Shown: positions 33,498-42,130, numbered from the stretch's first letter. The stretch: 64,000 nucleotides of DNA from Halomonas sp. 'Soap Lake #6' (GCF_003031405.1 NZ_CP020469.1:682001-746000), one strand, 5' to 3'. The notes: generated from the letters alone by a model not told the origin. Made by a program: numbers and translations.

Positions 33498-34165
33498 TAG
33501 CGCGCCGGGTCTAGCACACCACCCATCGAGGCGTTACGTCTGAACCAGCCTGCGATACTGGCACGGGGCTGCTGGGTGGGTAACACCTCGTGGGGAATGG
33601 TTTCAGATAAAAAACAGGCGAAGGTGCCTGCTTCTGGCACTACGCGTGCAACCTCCTGTTCAGGGCTATCGGGGTGGTAAATGATCATTTCACCGCCACC
33701 ATCGGTTGGCCAGTTAGGGTTTAAGTAGCTAACTGTTGAAATAACCCGATTGGCACGACCACGAAAACTATCCAGGTGGCGTTGGTAGAATGCGCCAGGT
33801 GGGTAGTGGGCAAAATGTGCTTCGTATTCAAAGAGGCCCAAAAATAGCGCTTGGTTAAGGGACTGCTGAAGCCCACCCATCGCGTTGAGATAGCGGCGCT
33901 GTGCTTCACTCTCTCTATCCAGCCAATGGATAGCGTCACCCCGAATATCTTTGCGAAGAAGGTGTTGCTGGCCACGACCAATGCCAGCTTCATTCAGCAC
34001 ATCATGTTCCGCCATGTGCAGTAATTCACCATGCAGTGCGTGGCAAAGTGCGGGGTCGATAACATTTGAGCCTACATACCAGCCTTGCTCGACGAGCGCC
34101 TCTACCAACGCAGTGTGCGCAGTAGGTTCAAAAACGGGGGAGGTGTGGGCAGGTGAGGCGATCAT
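33497..34165 (-). CDS. 2-oxoglutarate/Fe(II) oxygenase family protein
   Basis: A 222-residue prolyl-4-hydroxylase-type oxygenase. The iron ligands are visible as the H-D pair in AFYQRHLDSFRG and the distal His in SETIPHEVLP; the 2-oxoglutarate Arg is in RASIAGWFRR near the C-terminus. VISTVSYLNPNWPTDGGGEMIIY is the double-stranded-helix core. The bacterial group includes proteins that hydroxylate translation factors or small peptides, so the substrate is open. It overlaps the upstream NUDIX gene by 4 bases (ATGA) and the downstream kinase by 1, giving one operon with the two-component pair. Confidence 0.85.
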   Translation of the reverse strand: MIASPAHTSPVFEPTAHTALVEALVEQGWYVGSNVIDPALCHALHGELLHMAEHDVLNEAGIGRGQQHLLRKDIRGDAIHWLDRESEAQRRYLNAMGGLQQSLNQALFLGLFEYEAHFAHYPPGAFYQRHLDSFRGRANRVISTVSYLNPNWPTDGGGEMIIYHPDSPEQEVARVVPEAGTFACFLSETIPHEVLPTQQPRASIAGWFRRNASMGGVLDPAR

Positions 34166-34821
34166 TTGGGGTTTCTCGTAATAGGCGCGCGAGCTGCATT
34201 TGGCAGGCGGCTGCTCCTTTCAGGGAAGTAGTGTAACGCTCCAGGAGGACGTTGATAGAGATCAATAGGCATGCCAAGGCCTCTTGCGAGCAGTTCTACT
34301 AGCATCATGGCAGAAAGCCCCCAAATTACATGGCCATCGATATTATAGCTGGGCACATAATGGGCAATGCCATCTACTGTGATTACATCGGTATGGCTGC
34401 GCTTATCTGCTAAAAAGTGGCTTAAGGGGACTTCGAAAATAACATCTATTTCAGATGGGTCTGCCACCAAGGGTAAATCCGGTGGAATGATGCCGACCCA
34501 AGGGGTAACACGGAGGCCATGAAGTGAAATTACATCAGATAACCGGCCCAGGGGTTGCACTAGCGCAGGTGCTAACGCAATCTCTTCCTCTGCTTCCCGC
34601 AGCGCAGTAGCATAAAGGTCGGTATCGCCAGCTTCACGTTTACCGCCAGGAAATGCTACTTGGCCACTGTGAGTTGTTAGGTGGCTTGCCCGGCGGGTAA
34701 ACAACAATGTTGGTGCTGGGCGCTCGACAATTGGCAGTAACACCGCCGCTTCTGGCAGCGTAACGTGGTCTAACCGCTGAGGCGTGTGCTGTTGCAGCTG
34801 TTTACGTAGAGTCTCTAACAT
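34162..34821 (-). CDS. nudL: CoA-type NUDIX pyrophosphatase (NudL-like)
   Basis: A 219-residue NUDIX hydrolase related to NudL (YeaB), which hydrolyses CoA and its derivatives to phosphopantetheine and 3',5'-ADP. The NUDIX box is GGKREAGDTDLYATALREAEEEI, preceded by FTRRASHLTTHSGQVAFPGG, the CoA-hydrolase signature. HYVPSYNIDGHVIWGLSAMMLVELL is the C-terminal NudL block. I start it at ATG 34821; the longer in-frame start at 34896 would overlap the divergent gene. First gene of the NUDIX / 2OG oxygenase / kinase / regulator operon. Confidence 0.9.
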   Translation of the reverse strand: MLETLRKQLQQHTPQRLDHVTLPEAAVLLPIVERPAPTLLFTRRASHLTTHSGQVAFPGGKREAGDTDLYATALREAEEEIALAPALVQPLGRLSDVISLHGLRVTPWVGIIPPDLPLVADPSEIDVIFEVPLSHFLADKRSHTDVITVDGIAHYVPSYNIDGHVIWGLSAMMLVELLARGLGMPIDLYQRPPGALHYFPERSSRLPNAARAPITRNPK

Positions 34822-34915
34822 AGAGGTTCCATTTGCTTTGCTCCCTTTTACCCAGCCGCGGTGATCAACGTCAAGCGTGTTGAAGCCTATTCCCACAGCC
34901 GTTAGAGAAAACGCG

Positions 34916-35524
34916 ATGAACTTTTGCAGTCAGTGCGGTGAAAAAGTCCGTTTTGCTGTTCCTGAAGGTGACGACCGCCCTCGCTACCTATGCGATGGCT
35001 GCGGCACCATTCACTACCAAAATCCGCGCATTGTGGCAGGTACTCTGCCTATCAGTGGTTCTAAAGTACTGCTGTGCAAGCGAGCGATTGCCCCACGCAA
35101 AGGTTATTGGACGCTGCCTGCTGGCTATATGGAAAATGCTGAAACCACTCAGCAGGCAGCCATGCGAGAAACCTGGGAAGAAGCCTTCGCTGAGGTCACG
35201 CTCGGGGGGCTATACACGTTGATTGATCTGCCACATATCAATCAAGTGTATATGATTTTTCTAGCTGATTTGGTGGGCGGTTTTAGTGCCGGCCCAGAAA
35301 GCTTAGAGGTCGCGCTATTTGAAGAGCACGAAATCCCCTGGGACGCCTTGGCATTCCCCACCATTGAGCGCACTCTACGTCATTACTATAGGGATCGTAA
35401 AAGTAGGGATCATAAAAGCGATATGGACCGTAACAGCGGTGCCGAGTCTAAAGACGCTAGTTACCCGCTGCACATCAGTAAAATTACCCCCGAAGACCGA
35501 GAACGCTATTTCGGCAGTGCTTAG
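34916..35524 (+). CDS. NUDIX hydrolase with N-terminal zinc ribbon
   Basis: A 202-residue protein. A zinc ribbon opens it (MNFCSQCGEK ... YLCDGCGTIHYQNPR), and the NUDIX domain follows with LPAGYMENAETTQQAAMRETWEEAF. This zinc-ribbon-NUDIX layout resembles NudC-type and ADP-ribose-type pyrophosphatases of about 180 residues. The C-terminal linker carries a 15-bp in-frame duplication (RDRKS, RDHKS) at 35390-35419, close in period to the intergenic arrays of this window. ATG 34916 is chosen; the in-frame start at 34877 precedes the ribbon. It is divergent from the other NUDIX gene. Confidence 0.86.
   Translation: MNFCSQCGEKVRFAVPEGDDRPRYLCDGCGTIHYQNPRIVAGTLPISGSKVLLCKRAIAPRKGYWTLPAGYMENAETTQQAAMRETWEEAFAEVTLGGLYTLIDLPHINQVYMIFLADLVGGFSAGPESLEVALFEEHEIPWDALAFPTIERTLRHYYRDRKSRDHKSDMDRNSGAESKDASYPLHISKITPEDRERYFGSA
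35390..35419 (+). repeat. 15-bp tandem duplication inside the NUDIX gene
   Basis: AGGGATCGTAAAAGT (35390-35404) and AGGGATCATAAAAGC (35405-35419) differ at two positions and encode RDRKS and RDHKS. A weaker third copy (18 bases, DMDRNS) follows. The reading frame is kept. Confidence 0.82.
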
Positions 35525-35529
35525 GCGTT

Positions 35530-35841
35530 CTAAAGATCAGCAAGTTGCCAAACGTCGTAGGCGACTTCCTCGTAGGGGTGGGCAAGTTTTAAGGCTGCAA
35601 TGGCGCCGTGAATATGCGCTTCATCGCACAACAACTCGACCTTGAACTCTTCCACCCTTTCTAATTTGCCGACCGAGCCAATATGCGGGTGAGCACCTTC
35701 CGTAGGGCGAAACTGCCCTGTGCCACGGGTTTGAAAACAAACATTTTCATATGCACCGATACGCCCAGCGCCAGCTTCAAATACGGCTTGTTTGACGTTT
35801 TCGGCATCTTCTACGGGAACAAAAAAAGCAAGCTTGTACAT
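35530..35841 (-). CDS. YqfO/NIF3-like small protein
   Basis: A 103-residue protein, the stand-alone form of the ferredoxin-like (CutA-like) domain inserted in YqfO/NIF3 proteins. It has KLAFFVPVEDAENVKQAVFEAGAGRIGAYENVCFQTRGTGQFRP, then AHPHIGSVGKLERVEEFKVELLC and KLAHPYEEVAYDVW at the end. These bacterial proteins are well conserved but of unknown function. It ends 5 bases from the convergent NUDIX gene. Confidence 0.88.
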   Translation of the reverse strand: MYKLAFFVPVEDAENVKQAVFEAGAGRIGAYENVCFQTRGTGQFRPTEGAHPHIGSVGKLERVEEFKVELLCDEAHIHGAIAALKLAHPYEEVAYDVWQLADL

Positions 35842-35932
35842 ATCAATCTACCTCGTAATTAATAAACTATAGCGACAGCGGAATAATTCTATCGTATTGG
35901 ATAGATAGCAGTGGGGCTTAGTGGCGGTTTTG

Positions 35933-35957
35933 TGCGATAACATTTCAAATGATCAGG
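35933..35957. promoter_or_regulatory. Candidate SorC-type operator at the regulator's own promoter
   Basis: A 25-base block starting TGCGATAACATT and ending ATGATCAGG lies 15 bases before the regulator ATG. It aligns with the block at 37025-37050 in front of the polyol operon, with one gap, sharing CGATA, TCAA and TGATCAGG. Suggests autoregulation. Confidence 0.45.
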
Positions 35958-35971
35958 TAGTGAGTTAGCCA

Positions 35972-36928
35972 ATGGATAAGTTCGAGGTGAAGCTTGATCA
36001 GGCGGCCAGAGCCGCCTGGATGTCGTATGTTGGCGGCATGACTCAGGATGAAATTGCCAGCCAACTAGGGGTTTCTCGGCCTGGTGTGCAGCGCCTTTTA
36101 GCGCTTGCAAGGCAAGAAGGTCTGGTAAAGGTCCATATCGACCACCCTATCTCTACCTGTATGGCATTAGGCAGCGCACTTCGCGACTATTTTGGGTTGG
36201 CGTATTGTGATGTTGTACCCGCCGATGGCCAAGCAACTGAAAGTGCAGCGTATTACCTAGCTGTTGCAGGGGCCGAGCGGATGGCTCGGTTAGTGGAACG
36301 TAGCGACCCATTGACCCTTTCACTAGGTACTGGTCGCTCGGTACGGGCCGCGGTAGAAGCACTTAGCCGTATCGAGCGGCCTCAGCATCGCTTTGTGTCG
36401 CTGGTGGGGAATGTGGCAAGGGATGGCTCTGCTAATCGCTATGACGCAGTCATGCTGTTGGCAGACAAAACGGGTGGCGAACGCTTTTTACTTCCCGCAC
36501 CTGTGGTAGCGGAGTCATTGGCCGAGAAAGAGGCCATGCTGAAACAGCGTCTATTCAAAGCCATTGCAGATGTAGCGCGAGAGTCTGAAGCGGCTTTTAT
36601 TGGTGTAGGGCGCATAGACCGCCAAGCCACACTCTTCCAAGACCACTTCATTAGCGAAAACGAGCTGGATGAACTACTCAGCCTTGAAGCCGTTGGTGAG
36701 CTGCTGGGTTGGCCGCTGAATAGCCGTGGCGAGGTGATCGATTGCTCTATTACGCGGCGAGTGACTAGCCTTCCCCTGGAGCGGTTTGGAAAGCATCTTA
36801 TGGTGGCAATAGCGGGGGGGCGCGATAAAGCGCCAGCGATTTTAGCTGCATTACGGGGTGGCTGGTTAAAGGGGTTGGTCACCGATGAAATTGCAGCAAG
36901 ACATATTGTTGAGGCTATCTCTAAATAG
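35972..36928 (+). CDS. SorC/DeoR-family sugar-binding transcriptional regulator
   Basis: A 318-residue regulator of the SorC type. The N-terminal HTH reads AAWMSYVGGMTQDEIASQLGVSRPGVQRLLALARQEGLVKVHI (residues ~14-56). The rest is the sugar-phosphate-binding domain: PLTLSLGTGRSVRAAVEALS, FVSLVGNVARDGSANRYDAV, AAFIGVGRIDR and GELLGWPLNSRGEVID. The domain binds phosphosugar effectors in relatives. It lies 160 bases upstream of the polyol operon in the same direction and is the obvious candidate for its control; classical Pseudomonas mannitol operons use an AraC-type MtlR instead. A matching sequence block lies before both genes. Confidence 0.9.
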   Translation: MDKFEVKLDQAARAAWMSYVGGMTQDEIASQLGVSRPGVQRLLALARQEGLVKVHIDHPISTCMALGSALRDYFGLAYCDVVPADGQATESAAYYLAVAGAERMARLVERSDPLTLSLGTGRSVRAAVEALSRIERPQHRFVSLVGNVARDGSANRYDAVMLLADKTGGERFLLPAPVVAESLAEKEAMLKQRLFKAIADVARESEAAFIGVGRIDRQATLFQDHFISENELDELLSLEAVGELLGWPLNSRGEVIDCSITRRVTSLPLERFGKHLMVAIAGGRDKAPAILAALRGGWLKGLVTDEIAARHIVEAISK

Positions 36929-37024
36929 TGTGTTGTGCACTGCAGCATGCAAGTTATTGAATGAATTAGCGTAAAGTCTAAAGCTGCAGGCTTTGCTTTT
37001 TTTTGTCTTCCGTACGATCATTTG

Positions 37025-37050
37025 TTCGATAGATGATCAATGTGATCAGG
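37025..37050. promoter_or_regulatory. Candidate SorC-type operator before the polyol operon
   Basis: A 26-base block begins TTCGATAGATGATCAA and ends GTGATCAGG. GATCAT (37016-37021) and ATGATC (37033-37038) form an inverted repeat across it. Similar to the block upstream of the regulator gene at 35933. Confidence 0.45.
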
Positions 37051-37088
37051 CGACAATAATGCCAATATTTGCCAATGAGGAATGCTTT

Positions 37089-38411
37089 ATGCGTCTCGCC
37101 CGCCATTTTCCTGTTACTACGCTAGCTGTTGCTATTGCTGTGGCCGGAAACGCACACGCCCAAACTGAAATCACCGTTGCAACGGTCAATAACAACGACA
37201 TGGTGATCATGCAGAGTCTGACCAGCGTGTTTGAAGCAGCACATCCTGATATCACTCTCAACTGGGTGGTATTGGAAGAAAACGTGCTTCGTCAGCGTAT
37301 GACCACCGATATTGCCACGAGCGGTGGTCAGTTTGATGTGATGACCATTGGCACGTACGAAGTGCCGATTTGGGCAGAACGCGGTTGGCTTGAACCGCTG
37401 GATGGCTTGCCGGATGACTACGTGGTAGACGATTTGCTGGCCTCCGTACGAGATGGCCTTAGCTTAGATGGCACGCTTCACGCACTGCCGTTCTACGCCG
37501 AAAGCTCAATGATGTATTACCGCAGAGATCTGTTTGAGCAAGCGGGTATTGATATGCCAGAGCAGCCAACCTGGGACCAGGTACGCGACTGGGCCGAGCA
37601 GCTGCATGGCTCAGAAGAGGGAGTGGCGGGCATTTGCTTGCGGGGTAAGCCAGGCTGGGGTGAAAACATGGCGTTCGTCTCTACGCTAGTTAATACCTTT
37701 GGTGGCCGCTGGTTTGATGAGCAGTGGAAACCGGAGCTCAATTCCGATGCCTGGGTAAGTGCCGTTCAGTTCTACGTCGATTTGCTGGGTAACTATGGGC
37801 CGCCGGGGGCAAGTTCCAACGGTTTCAATGAAAACCTCGCACTGTTCTCACGTGGTAACTGCGCGATGTGGGTAGACGCCACGTCAGCGGCCGGCAAGCT
37901 TTATGATGAGAGTGAGTCCGATGTAGCAACCAATCTGGGTTTTGCGCCAGCACCTGTTGCGGAAACTCCTAAAGGTTCGCACTGGCTATGGTCCTGGGCG
38001 CTAGCGATTCCGGAGTCTTCCGAGCACAAAGAAGCGGCCCGTGAGTTCATTACTTGGGCAACGTCACAGGAGTATATAGAGCTTGTCGGTGAAACCAATG
38101 GCTGGACGAATGTACCGCCGGGCACCCGCGAATCTACTTATGCCAATGAACAGTATGTGGACGCAGCGCCTTTTGCAGACTTCGTACTCGATGCTATTCA
38201 GAAAGCAGACCCGACTGACTCGACGCTAGAACCAAACCCTTACATTGGTGTGCAGTTTGTCGGTATTCCTGAGTTCCAATCGATTGGTACGCAAGTGGGG
38301 CAGTCGATTGCTGCTGCGTTAACCGGCAGCAGTACAGTAACGCAGGCGCTAGAAGGTGCTCAACGTGCTACCGAGCGTACCATGCAGCGGGCTGGCTATA
38401 TCGAACGATAA
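37089..38411 (+). CDS. Polyol ABC transporter substrate-binding protein (SmoE/MtlE type)
   Basis: A 440-residue family-1 binding protein. The signal peptide is residues 1-24 (LAVAIAVAGNAHA-QT). The core opens ITVATVNNNDMVIMQSLTSVFE. FYAESSMMYYRRDLFEQAGIDMPEQPTWDQVRDWAEQLH and GFAPAPVAETPKGSHWLWSWALAIPESSEHKEAAREF are characteristic of sorbitol/mannitol-binding proteins of this type. ATG 37089 has GAGGA upstream; a longer in-frame start at 36993 lacks one. First gene of the nine-gene polyol operon. A terminator-like hairpin separates it from the permeases. Confidence 0.9.
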   Translation: MRLARHFPVTTLAVAIAVAGNAHAQTEITVATVNNNDMVIMQSLTSVFEAAHPDITLNWVVLEENVLRQRMTTDIATSGGQFDVMTIGTYEVPIWAERGWLEPLDGLPDDYVVDDLLASVRDGLSLDGTLHALPFYAESSMMYYRRDLFEQAGIDMPEQPTWDQVRDWAEQLHGSEEGVAGICLRGKPGWGENMAFVSTLVNTFGGRWFDEQWKPELNSDAWVSAVQFYVDLLGNYGPPGASSNGFNENLALFSRGNCAMWVDATSAAGKLYDESESDVATNLGFAPAPVAETPKGSHWLWSWALAIPESSEHKEAAREFITWATSQEYIELVGETNGWTNVPPGTRESTYANEQYVDAAPFADFVLDAIQKADPTDSTLEPNPYIGVQFVGIPEFQSIGTQVGQSIAAALTGSSTVTQALEGAQRATERTMQRAGYIER

Positions 38412-38419
38412 AGCAAACC

Positions 38420-38452
38420 AACGCCTGCTTATTGACGAGGCAGGCGTTTTAT
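38420..38452 (+). terminator. Terminator-like hairpin after the binding-protein gene
   Basis: AACGCCTGC (38420-38428) pairs with GCAGGCGTT (38440-38448) across an 11-base loop, followed by TTATT. It likely gives partial termination, so the binding protein is made in excess over the permeases. Confidence 0.7.
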
Positions 38453-38492
38453 TAATGTTCCCTGGCAGGTCGGCTTTTTTGCAGGTACCCCC

Positions 38493-39383
38493 ATGAATAA
38501 AACACGTGCTTCTGGCCGCACAGTTGGTGGGCTACGAACGCTCACGCTTCAAGCGCCCGCGGTAACGCTGCTGTTGCTCTGGATGATTGTGCCGCTGGGC
38601 ATGACCATCTGGTTCTCTTTTCAGCGCTATAACCTACTAATGCCTGATATGACCGGTTTTGCCGGATTAGAAAACTACGAATATTTGTTAACTGATCCAG
38701 CCCTTTGGTCTGCTATGGGGACAACACTACTACTGGTTGGCTGGGTGTTAGCAATTACCGTAGTGGGCGGCACGCTATTGGCGGTGTTGTTTCAGCAAGA
38801 GTTTGCAGGGCGCGGCATTGCCCGTGTATTAGCGATTTCGCCTTTTTTCGTCATGCCAACCGTCAGTGCCTTGGTATGGAAAAACATGATGATGCACCCT
38901 TCCAACGGGGTGTTGGCGTGGTTGGCGGAGTCGTTAGGCCTACCTGCCCTGGACTGGTTCTCTTCGTTGCCGCTGACCTCAATCATCATCATCGTGTCAT
39001 GGCAGTGGCTGCCATTTGCACTGCTTATTCTACTGACTGCCATGCAGTCATTAGATGAAGACCAAGTCGAAGCAGCGCGGATGGATGGCGCTGGGCCTAT
39101 CGCTATCTTCTTTTTTATCACGCTTCCGCATCTGAAACGGGCGATTAGTGTGGTGATCATGATTGAGATGATCTTCTTACTGACCATTTTTGCTGAGATT
39201 TTTGTCACCACATCCGGTGGGCCTGGCCTTGCTACAACCAACTTGGCCTACCTCATTTATATCCGCGCATTGCTTGATTTTGATGTGGGAATTGCCTCAG
39301 CGGGTGGCGTGATTGCGATTATTCTCGCCAATGTCGTTGCCATTTTCCTTGTCCGCATGGTCGCTAAGAACTTAGAAGACTAA
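38493..39383 (+). CDS. Polyol ABC transporter permease 1 (SmoF/MtlF type)
   Basis: A 296-residue inner-membrane permease with six hydrophobic segments, first at TLLLLWMIVPLGMTIWFSF (about residues 28-48). The ABC coupling (EAA) loop reads EDQVEAARMDGAGPIAIFFFITLPHLK near residue 190. The family is the MalF-like sugar permeases; it pairs with the next gene. It begins 81 bases after the binding-protein stop, beyond the hairpin. Transports polyol into the cytoplasm with the ATPase encoded at 40281. Confidence 0.9.
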   Translation: MNKTRASGRTVGGLRTLTLQAPAVTLLLLWMIVPLGMTIWFSFQRYNLLMPDMTGFAGLENYEYLLTDPALWSAMGTTLLLVGWVLAITVVGGTLLAVLFQQEFAGRGIARVLAISPFFVMPTVSALVWKNMMMHPSNGVLAWLAESLGLPALDWFSSLPLTSIIIIVSWQWLPFALLILLTAMQSLDEDQVEAARMDGAGPIAIFFFITLPHLKRAISVVIMIEMIFLLTIFAEIFVTTSGGPGLATTNLAYLIYIRALLDFDVGIASAGGVIAIILANVVAIFLVRMVAKNLED

Positions 39384-39414
39384 CCCGATATCGGGGGGTC
39401 TTGGGAGCACTTCA

Positions 39415-40269
39415 ATGACAACTCAACGTACTAGCAGTGCGCCACCGGCAGTACGCTCTTTACCCGTTAAGCAGTTGCTGCTGACATTGGTGGGGTGGTC
39501 GATAGCGCTAATTATCTTTTTTCCCATTCTATGGATGGTGCTGACAGGTTTTAAAACAGAAGCAGCGGCGATTGCTGACCCCAGTTTTATTTTCTCGCCC
39601 ACGCTTGAGAGCTATCAAGCGGTGCAAGCCCGCTCTGGCTATGCCCGGTTTGCGATGAACAGTGTAGTGGTTGCGTTTGGCTCGACTTTCCTAGCGCTAC
39701 TGATAGCAATTCCTTCTGCCTATGCCATGGCATTTTTACCCACTAAGCGTACCAAGGGCACGCTGTTGTGGATGCTGTCGACCAAAATGCTACCGCCAGT
39801 TGGGGTGTTGGTGCCGATTTACCTGATTTTTCGTGATGTGGGGCTGTTGGATACCCGTACCGGACTGATCATTATTTACACCCTGATGAATCTGCCCATC
39901 GTGGTATGGATGCTCTACACCTTCTTTAAAGATATGCCTAAAGACATTCTGGAAGCCGGGCGAATGGATGGTGCATCAACATTTCAGGAGGTGTTCTTCC
40001 TGTTGCTGCCGCTAACCTTGCCAGGCATTGCCTCTACTGGGTTGCTGTCGGTGATCTTGAGCTGGAATGAAGCTTTCTGGAGCCTCAATCTCACGTCCTC
40101 CAAAGCGGCGCCGTTAACGGCCTATATTGCCTCCTTCTCAAGCCCCGAAGGGTTGTTCTGGGCCAAGCTATCGGCGGCCTCTACGATGGCAATTGCCCCT
40201 ATTTTAATCCTCGGTTGGATGACCCAAAAGCAAATGGTGCGCGGCCTGACCTTTGGCGCTGTCAAGTAA
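39415..40269 (+). CDS. Polyol ABC transporter permease 2 (SmoG/MtlG type)
   Basis: A 284-residue MalG-type permease with six hydrophobic segments; the first is LLLTLVGWSIALIIFFPILWMVL. The EAA coupling loop reads DILEAGRMDGASTFQEVFFLLLPLTLPG near residue 183. GLFWAKLSAASTMAIAPILILGWMTQKQMVRGLTFGAVK is the usual MalG C-terminus. Ends 11 bases before the ATPase gene; AGCAC, a weak ribosome site, precedes its ATG. Confidence 0.9.
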   Translation: MTTQRTSSAPPAVRSLPVKQLLLTLVGWSIALIIFFPILWMVLTGFKTEAAAIADPSFIFSPTLESYQAVQARSGYARFAMNSVVVAFGSTFLALLIAIPSAYAMAFLPTKRTKGTLLWMLSTKMLPPVGVLVPIYLIFRDVGLLDTRTGLIIIYTLMNLPIVVWMLYTFFKDMPKDILEAGRMDGASTFQEVFFLLLPLTLPGIASTGLLSVILSWNEAFWSLNLTSSKAAPLTAYIASFSSPEGLFWAKLSAASTMAIAPILILGWMTQKQMVRGLTFGAVK

Positions 40270-40280
40270 AGGAGTTCCTA

Positions 40281-41453
40281 ATGGCAACCTTACAACTGAA
40301 TAATATTATCAAACGGTTTGGCGACACCGAGGTCATCAAAGGAATTGATCTAGAGGTCAATGATCGTGAGTTTGTTGTCTTTGTTGGCCCCTCGGGCTGT
40401 GGTAAGTCGACGTTAATGCGCATGATCGCCGGCTTAGAGAGCGCAAGCGAGGGCGATATTGTGATCGATGGTCAGCGTATGAACGATGTGGGCCCAGCTG
40501 ACCGTGGTTTGGCAATGGTGTTTCAGAGCTATGCGCTTTACCCCCATATGACGGTGGAAGGCAACATGGGCTTCAGTATGCGCCTGGCGGGCGTGCCCAA
40601 AGAGGAGCGTCGTGCCAAGGTGCTGGAAGCCGCTAAAATTTTGCAGTTGGAGCCACTGCTGGACCGTAAGCCCAAAGCACTTTCGGGTGGGCAGCGTCAG
40701 CGGGTGGCGATTGGCCGTGCCATCGTTCGTAATCCAAGCATCTTTCTATTTGACGAGCCGCTTTCTAATCTGGATGCAGCACTGCGGGTGCAGATGCGTA
40801 TTGAGCTGGCGCGGCTCCATGAAGAGCTGGATGCCACTATGATTTACGTTACCCACGATCAGATAGAAGCCATGACCATGGCGGATAAAATCGTGGTACT
40901 TCACGATGGCGTGGTTGAGCAGGTAGGCTCGCCCATGGCGCTCTATCATCATCCCCGTAACCGCTTTGTAGCGGGTTTTATCGGTTCACCAAAAATGAAT
41001 TTCTTTGCGGTGGAGCAGCCTGCTGTTTCTTCAGACGGCGTTGTGGTTCGTCTCCCTGGTGGGCGATCTTGCACGGTGCCCGTAGATGGGCAGCAGCTGG
41101 CCAACGCCGAAGAACTCGAACTGGGCATCCGCCCTGAGCACCTGCTGCTGGATGAAAACGGCCCACTGAGCGGGCAAATCAAAGTGCTGGAACGCCTGGG
41201 TGGACAAACCTCGCTATATGTCCAAATGGGCGAATTGTTGATCACTATTATGGCGGATGGTGATGTGGCTTATCGGGTCAACGACACTGTGCGGTTTGGT
41301 TTTTCACCTGAACGTGCCCACTTATTTGATGCCCAGGGGATAGCGTTAGATAGCCTTACACAACATCCGCTTGCAGGACTCACCCGGCACGATAACCGTG
41401 CCCCTAGTCAGGCCGCTACAAATGGCGCTGCTTCCTCAGGTGAGCAAGTATGA
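40281..41453 (+). CDS. Polyol ABC transporter ATPase (MalK/UgpC type)
   Basis: A 390-residue ATP-binding subunit. Walker A is VGPSGCGKST, the Q-loop is VFQSYALYPHMTV, the signature is LSGGQRQRVAIGRAIVRNPSIFLFDEPLSNLDA including Walker B, and the H-loop is MIYVTHDQIEAMTMADKIVVL. About 130 C-terminal residues form the regulatory TOBE/OB-type domain (LGIRPEHLLL). ATG 40281 follows AAAGGAG; an in-frame ATG at 40215 lies inside the permease gene. Its stop overlaps the HAD gene's start by 4 bases. Confidence 0.93.
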   Translation: MATLQLNNIIKRFGDTEVIKGIDLEVNDREFVVFVGPSGCGKSTLMRMIAGLESASEGDIVIDGQRMNDVGPADRGLAMVFQSYALYPHMTVEGNMGFSMRLAGVPKEERRAKVLEAAKILQLEPLLDRKPKALSGGQRQRVAIGRAIVRNPSIFLFDEPLSNLDAALRVQMRIELARLHEELDATMIYVTHDQIEAMTMADKIVVLHDGVVEQVGSPMALYHHPRNRFVAGFIGSPKMNFFAVEQPAVSSDGVVVRLPGGRSCTVPVDGQQLANAEELELGIRPEHLLLDENGPLSGQIKVLERLGGQTSLYVQMGELLITIMADGDVAYRVNDTVRFGFSPERAHLFDAQGIALDSLTQHPLAGLTRHDNRAPSQAATNGAASSGEQV

Positions 41454-42130
41454 AGGCGCTTATTTTTGATTGTGACGGCGTGTTGGTGGATAGCGAAGCC
41501 CTGGCCGAAGAGACCTTGGAGGTGTACCTAAGCCAATGGCTGCCAGACCTGGATATTCCTACCTTACTGGGCCAAGCGCTAGGGATGACTACGGCCAATA
41601 TATTGCGTTACCTAGCACAGCGCAGCGCTTACCAGTTGCAGCCTGATGCTGCCGAGCAAATAGATACGGCTATTGAAGCGCGCCTGGCGCGGGAACTGAA
41701 AGCAATTGACGGCGTGCAGGCAGCAATTAGTGCTATCAATCTGCCTAAAGCCGTTGTCTCCAATAGCCGCCGTAGCCGCGTACTGGCATCGCTAGCCGGT
41801 ACCCAGTTAGCGGAGACGCTAAGCGGTGCGCCTATTTTCACCGCCGAGCAAGTGACCAATCCAAAACCAGACCCTGCCATCTATCAGCTAGCAGCTACCA
41901 CGTTGGGGTGTGCGCCTCATCGCTGCTTGGTCGTGGAAGATAGTGTCGCGGGGGTTACCGCCGCTCACGCCGCAGGCATGTGTGTGATTGGCTTTGTCGG
42001 GGCGAGCCATCTTGATGACCAACAAGCTTCGCGACTAATAGAAGCAGGTGCCTGGCGAGTGCTGCCCCACATGCAGGGCCTCAATGCCCTGGTAAGTGAG
42101 TGGCAAGCCAGCCTATCTGCTGAGTCTTAA
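41450..42130 (+). CDS. HAD-family phosphatase (polyol operon)
   Basis: A 226-residue HAD-IA hydrolase. The catalytic Asp pair is in ALIFDCDGVLVDSEALAEETL (residues 3-23), the Thr/Ser motif is AVVSNSRRSR, and motif III/IV is NPKPDPAIYQLAATTLG with LVVEDSVAGVTAAHAAGM. The layout is that of beta-phosphoglucomutase-like/GPH-type phosphatases. Overlapping the transporter ATPase stop, it probably detoxifies or recycles a sugar phosphate made from the imported polyol. Genes of this type occur in smo operons of alpha-proteobacteria; the substrate is unknown. Confidence 0.88.
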   Translation: MKALIFDCDGVLVDSEALAEETLEVYLSQWLPDLDIPTLLGQALGMTTANILRYLAQRSAYQLQPDAAEQIDTAIEARLARELKAIDGVQAAISAINLPKAVVSNSRRSRVLASLAGTQLAETLSGAPIFTAEQVTNPKPDPAIYQLAATTLGCAPHRCLVVEDSVAGVTAAHAAGMCVIGFVGASHLDDQQASRLIEAGAWRVLPHMQGLNALVSEWQASLSAES

